Origin: Micromonospora sp. WMMD980
GTDB taxonomy: Bacteria > Actinomycetota > Actinomycetes > Mycobacteriales > Micromonosporaceae
NCBI RefSeq assembly: GCF_029626035.1
Contig: NZ_JARUBE010000003.1
Location: 5,208,001 to 5,272,000 of the forward strand
Direction of reading: 5' to 3'
Length of the DNA: 64,000 nt
Below are positions 26,154 to 35,276 of this stretch, piece after piece. The notes beneath the pieces are model-generated. The model saw only the letters and a program-made list of their open reading frames with translations. It was not told the DNA's origin and made no database searches. How positions within the stretch are numbered: the first letter of the stretch is position 1; each line of letters opens with the position of its first letter. Made by a program: the position numbers and the translations under genes.

Positions 26154-26170
26154 GTTGGTATGAATCCAAC
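26154..26170. promoter_or_regulatory. candidate GntR operator
   Basis: GTTGG-TATGAAT-CCAAC, a 5-bp dyad with 7-bp spacer, lies in the divergent gap between the GntR gene and the 71-aa gene. A related half-site (CCCAACCAA) occurs at about 26103-26111. HutC-type regulators bind similar short dyads, but this one is not a close consensus match. Confidence 0.35.
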
Positions 26171-26208
26171 GTTACCGAGCGTCGGGCATTGACCACCAGG
26201 GGGCGCCG

Positions 26209-26424
26209 ATGAGTGTTGAGGCAGGCGAGGCGGCGCGGGAGATGGAGCGCGTCAACCGCGCCTTGGACGCCGCCCGCATCCACCTAGCCGCTCTAGACCG
26301 AGCTGCCGATCTACATGAGTTGCGCGAGAAACAGACCAACTCGCCCCTGCTCACTCTCATCGAGCACGCCGGGAATTCAGCTGCCCGGGTGACGCAGTTC
26401 CTGCGGGAGCAGTCAGGCACATGA
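26209..26424 (+). CDS. small helical hypothetical protein
   Basis: 71 aa, no recognised family. The sequence is charged and heptad-like (EAAREMERVNRALDAARIHL, LDRAADLHELREKQ), suggesting a short coiled coil. It is divergent from the GntR gene with its ATG 39 bp past the dyad at 26154. About 200 bp without a clear gene follow before the next operon. Confidence 0.5.
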   Translation: MSVEAGEAAREMERVNRALDAARIHLAALDRAADLHELREKQTNSPLLTLIEHAGNSAARVTQFLREQSGT

Positions 26425-26631
26425 GCTGGGTGCAGGGCTCGCCTAGGCCCCCAGCCCGGGCGGTTCCTGCACCCATCGGACCCAGGAGCGCGGTGGGCGT
26501 CGGGGAAGGATCCGGCCGCGCTACCTGCACACGAATGTGGTGGCTGTCCGCACTACTTCCAACCCGTCGGTGGGATCACACCACCGGGCGGGTCGCCCCC
26601 TCACATCCTCGATCAGTTGGAGGCATCCCTC

Positions 26632-27015
26632 ATGCTGTCCGCGATTCCCCGCTTCCGCGCAAGGGCGTCCTTACGGCGTCGTCGTGCACGGCCGTGGCTG
26701 AGAACTCGGCGTCGGTCTCGTGGGTTTGGCGCTGCCGTCACGGTCGCGGGAGACGTGACGTCGGCCGGGCTCGGTCTGGGCGTCGCGGTGCGCCTGCAGT
26801 GGCCCGACGGACGGCACGACCTGTTCGGCCACACCCACGACGTCGAGGCCGCCATAAGAGCTCTGGAGGGTCAGCGCCGCTACTGGCGGCGCGGCCCGGT
26901 CAGGCCGACGGCGCTGTACCTGGTGGCGGTGTCGGAGCAGGCGGTCAAGGATCACCCGACGTCCGGCTGCCGCTCCGCGTCGTGCCCCGGCTATCCGATC
27001 GGGGAAATCCGGTGA
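26632..27015 (+). CDS. hypothetical protein, first gene of the permease operon
   Basis: 127 aa; ATG 26632 follows GGAGG with about 9-base spacing. A basic N-terminus (RRRRARPWLRTRRRSRG) precedes a small domain AVRLQWPDGRHDLFGHTHDV and EAAIRALEGQRRYWRRGPVR. The C-terminus has two cysteines (CRSASCPG). No family is recognised. Its TGA overlaps the GTG of the permease (GTGA), indicating coupled translation and membership of the operon to 35.7 kb. Confidence 0.55.
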   Translation: MLSAIPRFRARASLRRRRARPWLRTRRRSRGFGAAVTVAGDVTSAGLGLGVAVRLQWPDGRHDLFGHTHDVEAAIRALEGQRRYWRRGPVRPTALYLVAVSEQAVKDHPTSGCRSASCPGYPIGEIR

Positions 27016-28475
27016 GGTCGGCGTACGCGCCGGTGGCGTTGCAGCGTGGTACGGCGACCCCGATGGGGTTGCGGGTGGTGGGCGCCGCGGCGTCGGCGCC
27101 GTTGGTGGTGCTCGTCGGCGGCATCGTGACCACGTTCGCGGCCACGGGTGTGGTGGCCTTGCCGCTGGTGTTCGTGGCGGTGACCGTCGTCGTCGGCTTG
27201 CTCGCGGTGGGGTACGCGGCGATGGCCGTGCGGGTGGGGCATCCGGCTGCGTACTACGGGATCCTCGCGGCAGGGTTGGGCCGGCGGTGGGGTGTGGCAG
27301 GCGGCCTAGTCGCTCTGTTGGCGTACAACGGGATCCAGATCAGCTTGTACGGCCTGCTCGGGTCGGTGGCCGCCGCCACCGTGGGCGGGGTGTGGTGGGT
27401 GTGGGCGCTGGCCGCGCTGGTCGTGGTGGGGTGGCTCGGGGTCCACACGATCGTGACGTCTACCCGGGTGGTGGCGGCGGTGCTGCTGCTGTCGCTGCTG
27501 GTGGTGGTTGCGTTCGTGGTGGCGGGCCTCGGTGCGCCGGCGTCGGGCGGCGGGTCGCCGTGGGCGGGGTTCTCGGTGTCGCAGCTGACGGTGGGTGGTG
27601 TCGGCGGTGCGTGCGCGTTGTGTGTGGCGGCGCTGATGGGTGTAGATGTTCCGGGGTCGCTGGGTGAGGAGGCCACCGATCGCGGCGCGATCTACCGGGC
27701 AACGGTCGGTGGGGTGTTCCTGCTGGGCGGGGTGTACGTGGTGGTGTCGTGGGCGATGGGCGTGGCTGTCGGCCCCCAGGTGGTCGCCGCGGTCGCGGCG
27801 GACCCCGACGGTGGTCTGCCGTTCTCGGTGCTCGGCCGCCTCGGCGGGTGGTGCGTGTTGCTGGCGGAGGTGCTGCTGATCGCGGCGATCGTCACCTCGA
27901 TGCTGGTGTTCCACCACACGGTCGCGAGGTATGCGTTCGCGATGGGCCGCGAGCAGGTGCTGCCCGCATGGTTGGCGCAGTCCTCGACCGGCCGGCAGGT
28001 AGCAGCGCCGCGGGAGGCGTCACTGGCCCAGTCGACCCTCGCCGCTGTGGTGGTCGCCAGCTTCGCCCTCGCGGGGCTGGACCCGGTGCGGGTGATGTTC
28101 TCGTGGTTGTCGGCGTTGGGCGCGATGGGGCTGCTGTGCCTGCTGCTGGCCGCGTCGATGGCCGCACTGAAGGCCCCGGCCCGGGTGCGTGGCGAGGGCT
28201 GGAGTTGGTGGCGGTGGCGGATCGCGCCGACACTCGGCGTGCTCGGCGGCCTGGTGGTGCTGGCGGTCATGGTCGTCAACGCGGACTCCCTGTTGGGCGC
28301 CGCCCCCGGGTCGCTGTATCCGCTGCTGCTGCCGGCGTCCCTGGCGGTCACCGCTGCGGTGGGCGCGGCGTGGGGCGCCCGGTTGCAGCGGTCGAGGCCG
28401 GAGATCTCGGCCGGGATCGGCCAGGGCCAGCCCCGCCGCAACCAGGTGCCGGACAACATCTCCGAGTCGATCTGA
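27012..28475 (+). CDS. APC-superfamily amino acid/amine permease
   Basis: 487 aa with about 12 hydrophobic segments. Start GTG 27012 is fixed by the overlap with the previous stop. Segment I has APLVVLVGGIVTTFAATGVV; later MGVDVPGSLGEEATDRGAIY is the conserved loop of APC permeases, and VARYAFAMGREQVLPAWLA another family landmark. It likely imports an amino acid or amine. Downstream genes encode a PLP decarboxylase and a deacetylase-like amidohydrolase, consistent with amine chemistry. A second permease of the same superfamily heads the parallel minus-strand operon at 61456. Confidence 0.85.
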   Translation: MRSAYAPVALQRGTATPMGLRVVGAAASAPLVVLVGGIVTTFAATGVVALPLVFVAVTVVVGLLAVGYAAMAVRVGHPAAYYGILAAGLGRRWGVAGGLVALLAYNGIQISLYGLLGSVAAATVGGVWWVWALAALVVVGWLGVHTIVTSTRVVAAVLLLSLLVVVAFVVAGLGAPASGGGSPWAGFSVSQLTVGGVGGACALCVAALMGVDVPGSLGEEATDRGAIYRATVGGVFLLGGVYVVVSWAMGVAVGPQVVAAVAADPDGGLPFSVLGRLGGWCVLLAEVLLIAAIVTSMLVFHHTVARYAFAMGREQVLPAWLAQSSTGRQVAAPREASLAQSTLAAVVVASFALAGLDPVRVMFSWLSALGAMGLLCLLLAASMAALKAPARVRGEGWSWWRWRIAPTLGVLGGLVVLAVMVVNADSLLGAAPGSLYPLLLPASLAVTAAVGAAWGARLQRSRPEISAGIGQGQPRRNQVPDNISESI

Positions 28476-28485
28476 GGCCCCGGCG

Positions 28486-29601
28486 ATGCGACCGAACCCC
28501 GACACCGTGCACGCCTACGATCGTCAGGGCGGCCACTACGGCGAGCCCGTCCGAGACGCACCGTCCTACGGGCCGCCGCCGCAGCGGCAGCACCCGGTGC
28601 ACCGACACCCCGCCGCGCCGTACGCGGCCCCGCAATCCCCGGCGCGTCACCATCCCACGCCGGCTGACCCATCACCGGCGGGCCCGCCGCCGGTGGGCGC
28701 AGGCGGGCCGCCCGATGCCGGATGGCCGGGGCACTACGGTCAACCGCCTGCGGCTCATCTGACAGCGCCACCGTTGCCACCGGCCCAGGAACGCGCCCCG
28801 GTGTTCGAGCCGCATGAAGCAAACGGTCCGGTCGTGGCGGACGACCAGCAGTCCGCCAAGCCGCGCTTCGGATACGAGACGGTGGACGCGAGGACGCTGG
28901 CGTCACTGCGGTGGCAGGTCGGATCTCGGCTCAAGATCGCCAACACCAAGCACCTCTCGTCCGCGAGTCGGCGCTTCGGCACCCGGGCGGCGCTGGGCCC
29001 GCACGCGGTCCTGCTCCTCTTCGTCGCTGACGCGCCCCACGAGCCGGGCGGCCTGCGGCTGCATACGGCGAGTCGCCTGTTCCCGGCCGGTCCGGACGCC
29101 GGGCATCTGCCGACCGTGCTCGACGACCTGATCATCGCCGCCCAGGGGCACATCGCCAACGCCGGACCGCAGTGGCACCCGCTGGACGGGGTCCGCTCAC
29201 TGGTCAACGGGGAGCAGGTGCACCTGCCGGTCGGGGCGCGGTATCTGGGTGTGGGTGTGAGCACGCTCGACACCGACCAGGGCCGCTGGTCCGACATCGC
29301 CGCGTCCCTGCACGAGACCCTAGCTGCGGGCATCTTCGGGGCGTCGCAGCAGATCTCTGGCCGCTGTTACGCCCGGCTGGTGGACCACACCGCGATGCAG
29401 GTCGACCGCGACGCGTATCCCGCGCTCGGGGACAACGGCATCCGCTGCACCCAACCGGTCGACATCGATCACTACGACTCCTACCGGCGGTACGCGGACC
29501 TGACCAGCCGCGGGGATCACGACCACCAGCAGATGTGGCAGCGACTCACCGCCCTGCACGATCTGCTGACCGCTCACCTGAACCCCGGACGTGACGTGTG
29601 A
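28486..29601 (+). CDS. hypothetical protein with proline-rich N-terminus
   Basis: 371 aa. About the first 125 residues are Pro/His/Ala-rich and likely disordered. The remainder is a folded domain with RFGYETVDARTLASLRWQVG, ALGPHAVLLLFVADAPHEPG and GRCYARLVDHTAMQVDRDAY. There are no membrane segments and no recognised family. It lies between permease and decarboxylase; its last bases overlap the GTG of the decarboxylase. It may be an adaptor or scaffold, but nothing in the sequence proves this. Confidence 0.55.
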   Translation: MRPNPDTVHAYDRQGGHYGEPVRDAPSYGPPPQRQHPVHRHPAAPYAAPQSPARHHPTPADPSPAGPPPVGAGGPPDAGWPGHYGQPPAAHLTAPPLPPAQERAPVFEPHEANGPVVADDQQSAKPRFGYETVDARTLASLRWQVGSRLKIANTKHLSSASRRFGTRAALGPHAVLLLFVADAPHEPGGLRLHTASRLFPAGPDAGHLPTVLDDLIIAAQGHIANAGPQWHPLDGVRSLVNGEQVHLPVGARYLGVGVSTLDTDQGRWSDIAASLHETLAAGIFGASQQISGRCYARLVDHTAMQVDRDAYPALGDNGIRCTQPVDIDHYDSYRRYADLTSRGDHDHQQMWQRLTALHDLLTAHLNPGRDV

Positions 29602-30812
29602 CGGCGGCCGAGGTGATGGACCTAGCCGCCGCCGCCGACCTCAGCCAGGACCACATCGATGTCACAGCCGTCCTCGATCAGCTCGTAAGCGGTGCGGACG
29701 CGTCGGCGGCGACCACGATCGGCTACCCGGGCGCCGTCGACGTGAATTACGACGCGGTGTTGAGCCGGCTTGGGAGCCGGCTCTGGAACAACATCGGGGA
29801 TCCGAGTGATGCCGGCGGCATCGCCCACACCCGGGTTCTGGAGCGGGCCGTGGTCGCCTGGATGGCGGACCTGTTCGCCATGCCACCCGGCGACCGGTGG
29901 GGGTACGTGACCACCGGCGGCACCGAAGGTAACCTCGCCGCGCTCTACGCCGCCGGACGCCGCTACGCCACCGCCCGCATCTTCTATTCCAGGGCCGCGC
30001 ACTACTCGATCCCCAAGCTCGTGCGCGTCCTCGGCGCTCACGGCGTGCCGGTGGCGGCCGACGAGCGCGGGGAAATGGACTACCACGACCTGGCCACGCA
30101 GCTGCACCGCCGTAAGCGCTACCCCGCGATCGTGGTCGCCACCGCCGGCACGACGCTGACCGAGGCCGTCGACGACACCGCCCGGATACGGGATCTCCTG
30201 GCGGCGCACCCGGGCGGGGGGCACCTGCACGTCGACGCCGCCCTGTCCGGCATTCCGCTGGGGTTGGACGGGCGGTTGCGTCTTGATGATGCCGCCGGCA
30301 TCGGCAGCATCGCCGTCTCGGGTCACAAGGTCTTCGGCACGCCGGTGCCGTGCGGGGTGGTCCTGGTCGGGGACACCGTCCGCGCCCCCGGCCAGCCGGT
30401 CGCCTACACCGGCACGTCCGACACGACGATCAGCGGCTCCCGGTGCGGGCTGGCCGCGGCGCTGCTGTGGCATGCCATCGCGGTGCAGGGACGGGAGGGG
30501 CACCGCTGGCGGGTCGTGCACGCCCGCGAGCTGGCTACCTACGCCGTCGCGCGGATCACTGCGATCGGCTGGCATGCGTGGCGGCACGACCACGCGATGA
30601 CCGTGGTCCTCGACACCCCGCCCGCCGAGGTGCGGACGCGGTGGGTGTTGGCCACGGAGGGTCCCGTGAGTCACCTGATCTGCATGCCCGGCATCACCCG
30701 CACGCAGATCGATGCGTTCGTCGCCGATCTGGCCGCCGCCATACCTCGCCCGACCGCACCGCGGCCCCGCACACCCGCCGACAGCATCGGCCTGATCACC
30801 ACCACCCACTGA
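29598..30812 (+). CDS. PLP-dependent group II decarboxylase (histidine-decarboxylase-like)
   Basis: 404 aa. The fold-type I PLP enzyme shows TTGGTEGNLAALYAAGR (cofactor phosphate loop, about residue 110), HVDAALSGIPLGL (aspartate for the pyridine N) and VSGHKVFGTPVPCGVV with the Schiff-base Lys244. Length and HKxxG context match bacterial PLP histidine decarboxylases. It would make an amine from an amino acid. The GTG start overlaps the upstream stop. It contains two copies of the 15-bp palindrome described at 29808-43731. Confidence 0.8.
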   Translation: MTAAEVMDLAAAADLSQDHIDVTAVLDQLVSGADASAATTIGYPGAVDVNYDAVLSRLGSRLWNNIGDPSDAGGIAHTRVLERAVVAWMADLFAMPPGDRWGYVTTGGTEGNLAALYAAGRRYATARIFYSRAAHYSIPKLVRVLGAHGVPVAADERGEMDYHDLATQLHRRKRYPAIVVATAGTTLTEAVDDTARIRDLLAAHPGGGHLHVDAALSGIPLGLDGRLRLDDAAGIGSIAVSGHKVFGTPVPCGVVLVGDTVRAPGQPVAYTGTSDTTISGSRCGLAAALLWHAIAVQGREGHRWRVVHARELATYAVARITAIGWHAWRHDHAMTVVLDTPPAEVRTRWVLATEGPVSHLICMPGITRTQIDAFVADLAAAIPRPTAPRPRTPADSIGLITTTH

Positions 30813-30828
30813 TGAAGGAGAGGCCACC

Positions 30829-31959
30829 ATGGCGACCGGCTTCATGACCCACACGTTGTTCTTCTGGCACGACACCGGCACCGCCGCTCTCATGCTGCCG
30901 GCCGACCCGATGGCGGGCATCCAGCCCGACGCGCACGTCGAGAGCGGCCACACCAAACGGCGAGGCTACGAACTGCTCGACGTCACCGGTCTGCTGGACA
31001 CGATGCACAGGGTGCCCGCTCGCCCCGCCAGGATCGGCGAGCTGCTGCGCGTGCACACCGACGCGTACGTGCAGCGGGTCGCGGACGCGAGCGCCCGACC
31101 GCGGGGAGGCGACGCCGGGGACGGTTTCACCCCGCTGGGCCACGGCAGCGCCGAGATCGCCCGCCTCGCCGCCGGCGGGGTCCTGGAACTCGTCAGCGCC
31201 GTCGCGTCCGGCAACCTCACCAACGGCTACGCCCTGGTGAGACCCCCCGGCCATCACGCCACCGCCGACACGGGCATGGGCTTCTGCGTGTTCAACAACG
31301 GGGCGCTCGCCGCCCGACACGCCCAGATCCAGCTCGGACTGCGCCGGGTCGCGATCGTCGACCTGGACACACACCACGGCAACGGCGGGCAGTCCATCTT
31401 CTGGACCGATCCAAACGTCCTGCACGTCAGCATCCACGAGGCCGGGTCCTTCCCACCCGACTCCGGATGGATCGAAGAGACCGGCGCCGACGCCGGCGAG
31501 GGATACACCATCAACGTTCCGCTACCCCTGGGCAGCGGCCACGCCGCCTGGATCTACGCCATGCGCCAGGTCGTGCTCCCCGCACTGCACCGCTTCCAAC
31601 CCGAACTGATCATCGTCCCGATCGGGTACGACGGCGGCTGCTTCGAACCGCTGGCCCGCCAAGCCCTGGTCGTGGACTCGTACCGGCAGATGGCCTCGCT
31701 GCTGACCCGCGCGGCCGACCGGCTGTGCGACGGCCGGCTGGTCGCGATCAGCGAGGGCGGCTACAGCTCCGGCATGGCCCCCTGGTGCGGGGTCGGCTTC
31801 GTCGAGGGACTGACCGGACGCAACGGCAACCTCAGCGATCCCTACGCCGGTATCACCGCCGGATACGCCGCCGCGCCGATGCTGCCGCACCAGCAAGACG
31901 TGATCGAGCGAGCCGCCCGCCTGGTACCCCGCATCCCCGCGACCGTCTCGGCCGGCTGA
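30829..31959 (+). CDS. histone-deacetylase-family amidohydrolase (acetylpolyamine-type)
   Basis: A 376-aa zinc hydrolase of the HDAC/AcuC/AphA fold. It contains the tandem His pair in RPPGHHATAD, the zinc ligands in VDLDTHHGNGGQ, the third ligand in IGYDGG (family usually GxD) and a GGY-like SEGGYSSGM near the end. It would remove an acyl group from an amine or lysine-like substrate. It follows the decarboxylase by 16 bp with SD GAAGGAGAGG. With the permease it suggests import and processing of an acylated amine. The histone name is only a family label. Confidence 0.85.
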   Translation: MATGFMTHTLFFWHDTGTAALMLPADPMAGIQPDAHVESGHTKRRGYELLDVTGLLDTMHRVPARPARIGELLRVHTDAYVQRVADASARPRGGDAGDGFTPLGHGSAEIARLAAGGVLELVSAVASGNLTNGYALVRPPGHHATADTGMGFCVFNNGALAARHAQIQLGLRRVAIVDLDTHHGNGGQSIFWTDPNVLHVSIHEAGSFPPDSGWIEETGADAGEGYTINVPLPLGSGHAAWIYAMRQVVLPALHRFQPELIIVPIGYDGGCFEPLARQALVVDSYRQMASLLTRAADRLCDGRLVAISEGGYSSGMAPWCGVGFVEGLTGRNGNLSDPYAGITAGYAAAPMLPHQQDVIERAARLVPRIPATVSAG

Positions 31960-31968
31960 CCGACGCGC

Positions 31969-32919
31969 ATGATCCCGCACTCGTCCATCGCTGCCGTGAC
32001 CGCTGCGACCCTGATCGGCGCCGTTGCCGCGGTGAGTAGCCTGCCGCCGCCACCCGCGCTGCCGGCCGCCGTGTACGTCGGCGCCGCAGACGACTGCGCA
32101 GTGCCTTCGCCGTCACCGCACCGCCGTGCCGCACCCGGGTCCGCGGGGGTGCGGCTGCGTCCCGGCGGCCCGGCGCGCACCGTGCTGCTGAACCTGGCCG
32201 GGCGTATTGCCGCCGAGGCATGCGACGCGACGACCGGCAAGTTCGCCGTGGTGCGCCATCACCTGTGGCGCTACGACGCGGGCGGCGTGCAGGAGAGCGA
32301 TGTGGTGCGCTGGTACGCCGCCGACGAATCCGGCGCGGAGCTGGCAGTGCGACACCCCCGTCAGCAGGTGGCACCCGACTGGTGGGGCCCGGGAGGCAGC
32401 CGGGCGCCGCGACTGGCGGACTCCTACGCCAGCGGTGAGTCGCTGATTAGCGGGGCGCAGTTCGACGGGTGGCGGGTCGACCCGCCGGCGCTGGTGGACG
32501 TCCTGGCGAGGCTGGCGATGTGGCACAGCCCCGGCCGGGCGCAGCGGCAACTCGCGGCGCAGGTTCTGGCCGACGCCGCTGGCCTCACCGCGCACCCCGC
32601 GACGACGGACCGCGCCGGCCGGGTCGGCGTCGGCATCGCCGCGTTCAGCGAGCGCGGCCGTACCCGACACCTGCTCATCCTGGACGCCCACAGCGGGCAG
32701 GTCCTCGCCTACGAAGCCGCGACGCTCACCGCGTCCGGGTGGCGTTCCCAGGTGTACCTACTTCTCCTCACCCGCACCCACGCCCCACGACGCTGGTGGG
32801 AGCCGCCGACCGGACGCGAGCCCGTCGCCGCCCTGTCGGCATACCTGGAGCCCCACCGCAGCGCCGCTTGGTTCATCCACTCAGACCAGCCCTGCAACAC
32901 CGACCGCGACCGCGCCTGA
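31969..32919 (+). CDS. secreted protein, paralog of the one at 57348
   Basis: 316 aa. The N-terminus (SIAAVTAATLIGAVAAVSSL) is a signal peptide or anchor. A mature domain with RLADSYASGESLISGAQFDG and DRAGRVGVGIAAFSERG, then LLILDAHSGQVLAYE, follows. The last motifs recur in the protein at 57348-58316 (RAGRVGVGISATSD, LLILHPATGEILAYE), proving common ancestry. The domain recalls CU044_5270-type actinobacterial surface proteins. It is probably extracytoplasmic. It sits between amidohydrolase and methyltransferase, the same relative position as its paralog. Confidence 0.65.
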   Translation: MIPHSSIAAVTAATLIGAVAAVSSLPPPPALPAAVYVGAADDCAVPSPSPHRRAAPGSAGVRLRPGGPARTVLLNLAGRIAAEACDATTGKFAVVRHHLWRYDAGGVQESDVVRWYAADESGAELAVRHPRQQVAPDWWGPGGSRAPRLADSYASGESLISGAQFDGWRVDPPALVDVLARLAMWHSPGRAQRQLAAQVLADAAGLTAHPATTDRAGRVGVGIAAFSERGRTRHLLILDAHSGQVLAYEAATLTASGWRSQVYLLLLTRTHAPRRWWEPPTGREPVAALSAYLEPHRSAAWFIHSDQPCNTDRDRA

Positions 32920-32936
32920 ACGCTGGAGGGAAGACG

Positions 32937-33710
32937 ATGGCAATCACACACGCCGCTGGGATGTCCGCACCGTTGCGGGAACTGCTCGATCCGACCATCA
33001 CTCACCAGATCAACCAGCTCGACCTCAACCCCGGGTCCCGGGTGTTGGAGATCGGCGCCGGAACCGGTCACGTCACCGCCCTCCTCGCCCGCGCCGTCGG
33101 ACCGCTGGGTCGTGTCGTCGCGGTCGATGACGACACCACCTACCTGAAGCCGAGCGCCGTGGTGGACGTCTACGGCCGCGACGTCGCCGTCAACCCCGAC
33201 GCGGTACCCGGCGACGCGGAGAGCATCGACCTGGTCGTCGCGCGGTGGCCGCACCACCGGCTGGTCGACCCGGCCGCGCTGATCGACCGCATGCTCGCCC
33301 GCCTGCGCCCGGGTGGATGGCTCGTCCTCGCCGATGTCACCGACACCCGCCCGCGTGTGCACCGCGCTGACACCTCGGGCGACGAGGACCTGATCAATCG
33401 GGTCGTACGCAGGCTTTACGACACGACCCTCGGCGCCGGTGGCACCGGCCGCTGGCCCGGCGACGTCGAAGGACTGCTGCACGGCCGGGGCATGGAACGG
33501 GTGTGCCTGAGCGCCGCGTCGGAGACGTGGACCGGCGGCGGTCCCGGCTGCGGCGTCCTCGCCGGCATCGTCGACCACGCCCGGACCACCCTCCGGGCCC
33601 TCGGCGTCCACGTCGACGACATCGACTACTTCCAGACGGTCATGGCTGATCCTCACGTTCTACTGCGGTCGATCGAGCGCCGCGGCCTGCACGCTCGCAA
33701 ACCCGCCTAA
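32937..33710 (+). CDS. class I SAM-dependent methyltransferase
   Basis: 257 aa. Motif I is VLEIGAGTGHVTALLA (about residue 38), motif II VVAVDDD, and the late strand RPGGWLVLADVTD. The arrangement resembles small-molecule methyltransferases. SD GGAGGG precedes ATG 32937. It occupies the position held by a GNAT in the parallel operon (56645-57295). The substrate is unknown; with decarboxylase and deacylase upstream, an amine N-methyltransferase is one guess. Confidence 0.8.
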   Translation: MAITHAAGMSAPLRELLDPTITHQINQLDLNPGSRVLEIGAGTGHVTALLARAVGPLGRVVAVDDDTTYLKPSAVVDVYGRDVAVNPDAVPGDAESIDLVVARWPHHRLVDPAALIDRMLARLRPGGWLVLADVTDTRPRVHRADTSGDEDLINRVVRRLYDTTLGAGGTGRWPGDVEGLLHGRGMERVCLSAASETWTGGGPGCGVLAGIVDHARTTLRALGVHVDDIDYFQTVMADPHVLLRSIERRGLHARKPA

Positions 33711-34028
33711 CGGCCCGAGCGGTGCCGCTGGGGGATCGGCAACCTCCAGCGTCACGTCCGGTGATCATCGCGATGTGGTCACCGGAAGGCAGTGACCGGC
33801 TCCCAGGGCCCGGCACTGTCAGGACGACCACGCCGGGATGAGGGCCCGACGGGTCGGCCAGGCCGGCGGCAGAACACCCCGAACCTGCCGCCGGCCACCC
33901 ACCACCACACCCAGTAGCCGGCACGCGAAGTGATGCCGCCGGCATCACCACCACCCGCAACCTCGCCGCCTGACATCACTGCACCTGCATCAGCGAACGG
34001 ACATTCCCATGCATCTGGACGCGTCCCC
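33711..34028. promoter_or_regulatory. intergenic region with extended palindrome
   Basis: A 318-bp gap between the methyltransferase gene and the zinc-ribbon/TPR gene. It carries GTGATGCCGCCGGCATCAC at 33930-33948 (8-bp arms, 3-bp centre), 80 bp before the chosen start. It could be an operator or promoter for the following genes. No other gene is apparent. Confidence 0.4.
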
Positions 34029-35276
34029 GTGACCCGACGCCCCGTCACCGTCCACCGGACGCCAGCGTTCATCGCCGGCGTGATCGCGCAGGTGACCGCC
34101 GCACACGACCGCCCCGGACCAGGTCGCCTCACCGCAGTCGTCGACCGGGTCGCCCGCGCGCACGGGCTGTCCGCCGCCACCGTCCGCGCGTGGCTGACCG
34201 AGGCACGGTACTCACCGCAGACACCGCTGCCCTACGGTCTGCTGCACTGCGGCCTGTGCGGCGCACCGTTCGCGAGCATCGCCCGCGCCGAGGAGCCGCC
34301 AGTGTTCCTGTGCACCCCGCCGTGCGGGCGTGAGCCCATCGCCGCCGACGCGGTGTCACAGGCGGTCGGCGTGATCGTGCTTCGACGCGCGCCCCGGCTG
34401 GTCCCTGCGGGATTCGCGGCCGACGCGGCCTCCTACGCCGCAGCGGTGATCCTGCGCATCATCGTCGGTGCCACCCTCAACGACCTGAGGGTCACCTGGC
34501 GCACCGCCCCACCACACACCCACATCGCCCAACGTCTGCACACCGCACGCCGCCACGCCTACCGCCGCGACTACCGCCAAGCCGTGCGGCTGCTGCGCGG
34601 CGCCCTGCACCACATCGACCCGCTGCGCCACCTACCCACCACTGACCTGATCACCGCCCGCGCCGCCGCCCTGCTCGCCGACACGGCCCTCACCGCCCGC
34701 GCCGTCGGCGCCCGCGAGTGGGCTGCCTTCGCCCACCGCAGCCTGGCCCGGCGCTACGACGACCCCACGCACCCGGAGGTCCGCGACGCCCTCGCGGTCC
34801 TCGCCGCCGCCACCTCCACCGCCGGCGACCACGCCAACGCGTGTCACCTCTACCGCGACTTGGTCCGCCACCACAGCGACGCCGAAGGACCCGCCGCGCT
34901 GCCCACTCTCACCGCTCAGGCGCTGCTCACGGTCGCCCTGCACGCCACCGGCCAGTTCGAACAGGCCGCGTCCCTCCTGCGCCGCACCGCCGCCGCAATG
35001 AACTCCAGCCCACGCCATGACCAGGCCGCCGTGCGGCTGGCCAAGCAACTCGCCACCATGCACGACACCGCCCGCCCCACGCTCCCAGCGGGGACGATCG
35101 CGCGCAGCTCCCACGGCCACCTGCCCGGCCACCTCGAACCGCCACCGTCCCCACGCCCGTACATGGGGAGCGCTGGCGGTGGGCCCGGAGCAGGTTCGCG
35201 GACACCAGCACGGGGTCCGCAGTCCGTCCCATTACCGCCGGCCACGGAGCAGCGGGCATGCCGCCCCGGCCGCTGA
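34029..35276 (+). CDS. HTH / zinc-ribbon / TPR protein (paralog of 55507-56607)
   Basis: 415 aa from GTG 34029; a GTG at 33930 inside the palindrome is less likely. Residues about 5-50 resemble a transposase-type helix-turn-helix (DRVARAHGLSAATVRAWLTE). Then a Cys4 ribbon (LLHCGLCGAPF...FLCTPPCG), as in large serine recombinases, and from about residue 170 TPR-like repeats (REWAAFAHRSLARRY, LYRDLVRHHSDAEGPAALPT). The C-terminus is disordered. There is no recombinase catalytic domain. The paralog at the end of the other operon has the same three-part layout, so this looks like a defined regulator or adaptor family of the module. Confidence 0.65.
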   Translation: MTRRPVTVHRTPAFIAGVIAQVTAAHDRPGPGRLTAVVDRVARAHGLSAATVRAWLTEARYSPQTPLPYGLLHCGLCGAPFASIARAEEPPVFLCTPPCGREPIAADAVSQAVGVIVLRRAPRLVPAGFAADAASYAAAVILRIIVGATLNDLRVTWRTAPPHTHIAQRLHTARRHAYRRDYRQAVRLLRGALHHIDPLRHLPTTDLITARAAALLADTALTARAVGAREWAAFAHRSLARRYDDPTHPEVRDALAVLAAATSTAGDHANACHLYRDLVRHHSDAEGPAALPTLTAQALLTVALHATGQFEQAASLLRRTAAAMNSSPRHDQAAVRLAKQLATMHDTARPTLPAGTIARSSHGHLPGHLEPPPSPRPYMGSAGGGPGAGSRTPARGPQSVPLPPATEQRACRPGR

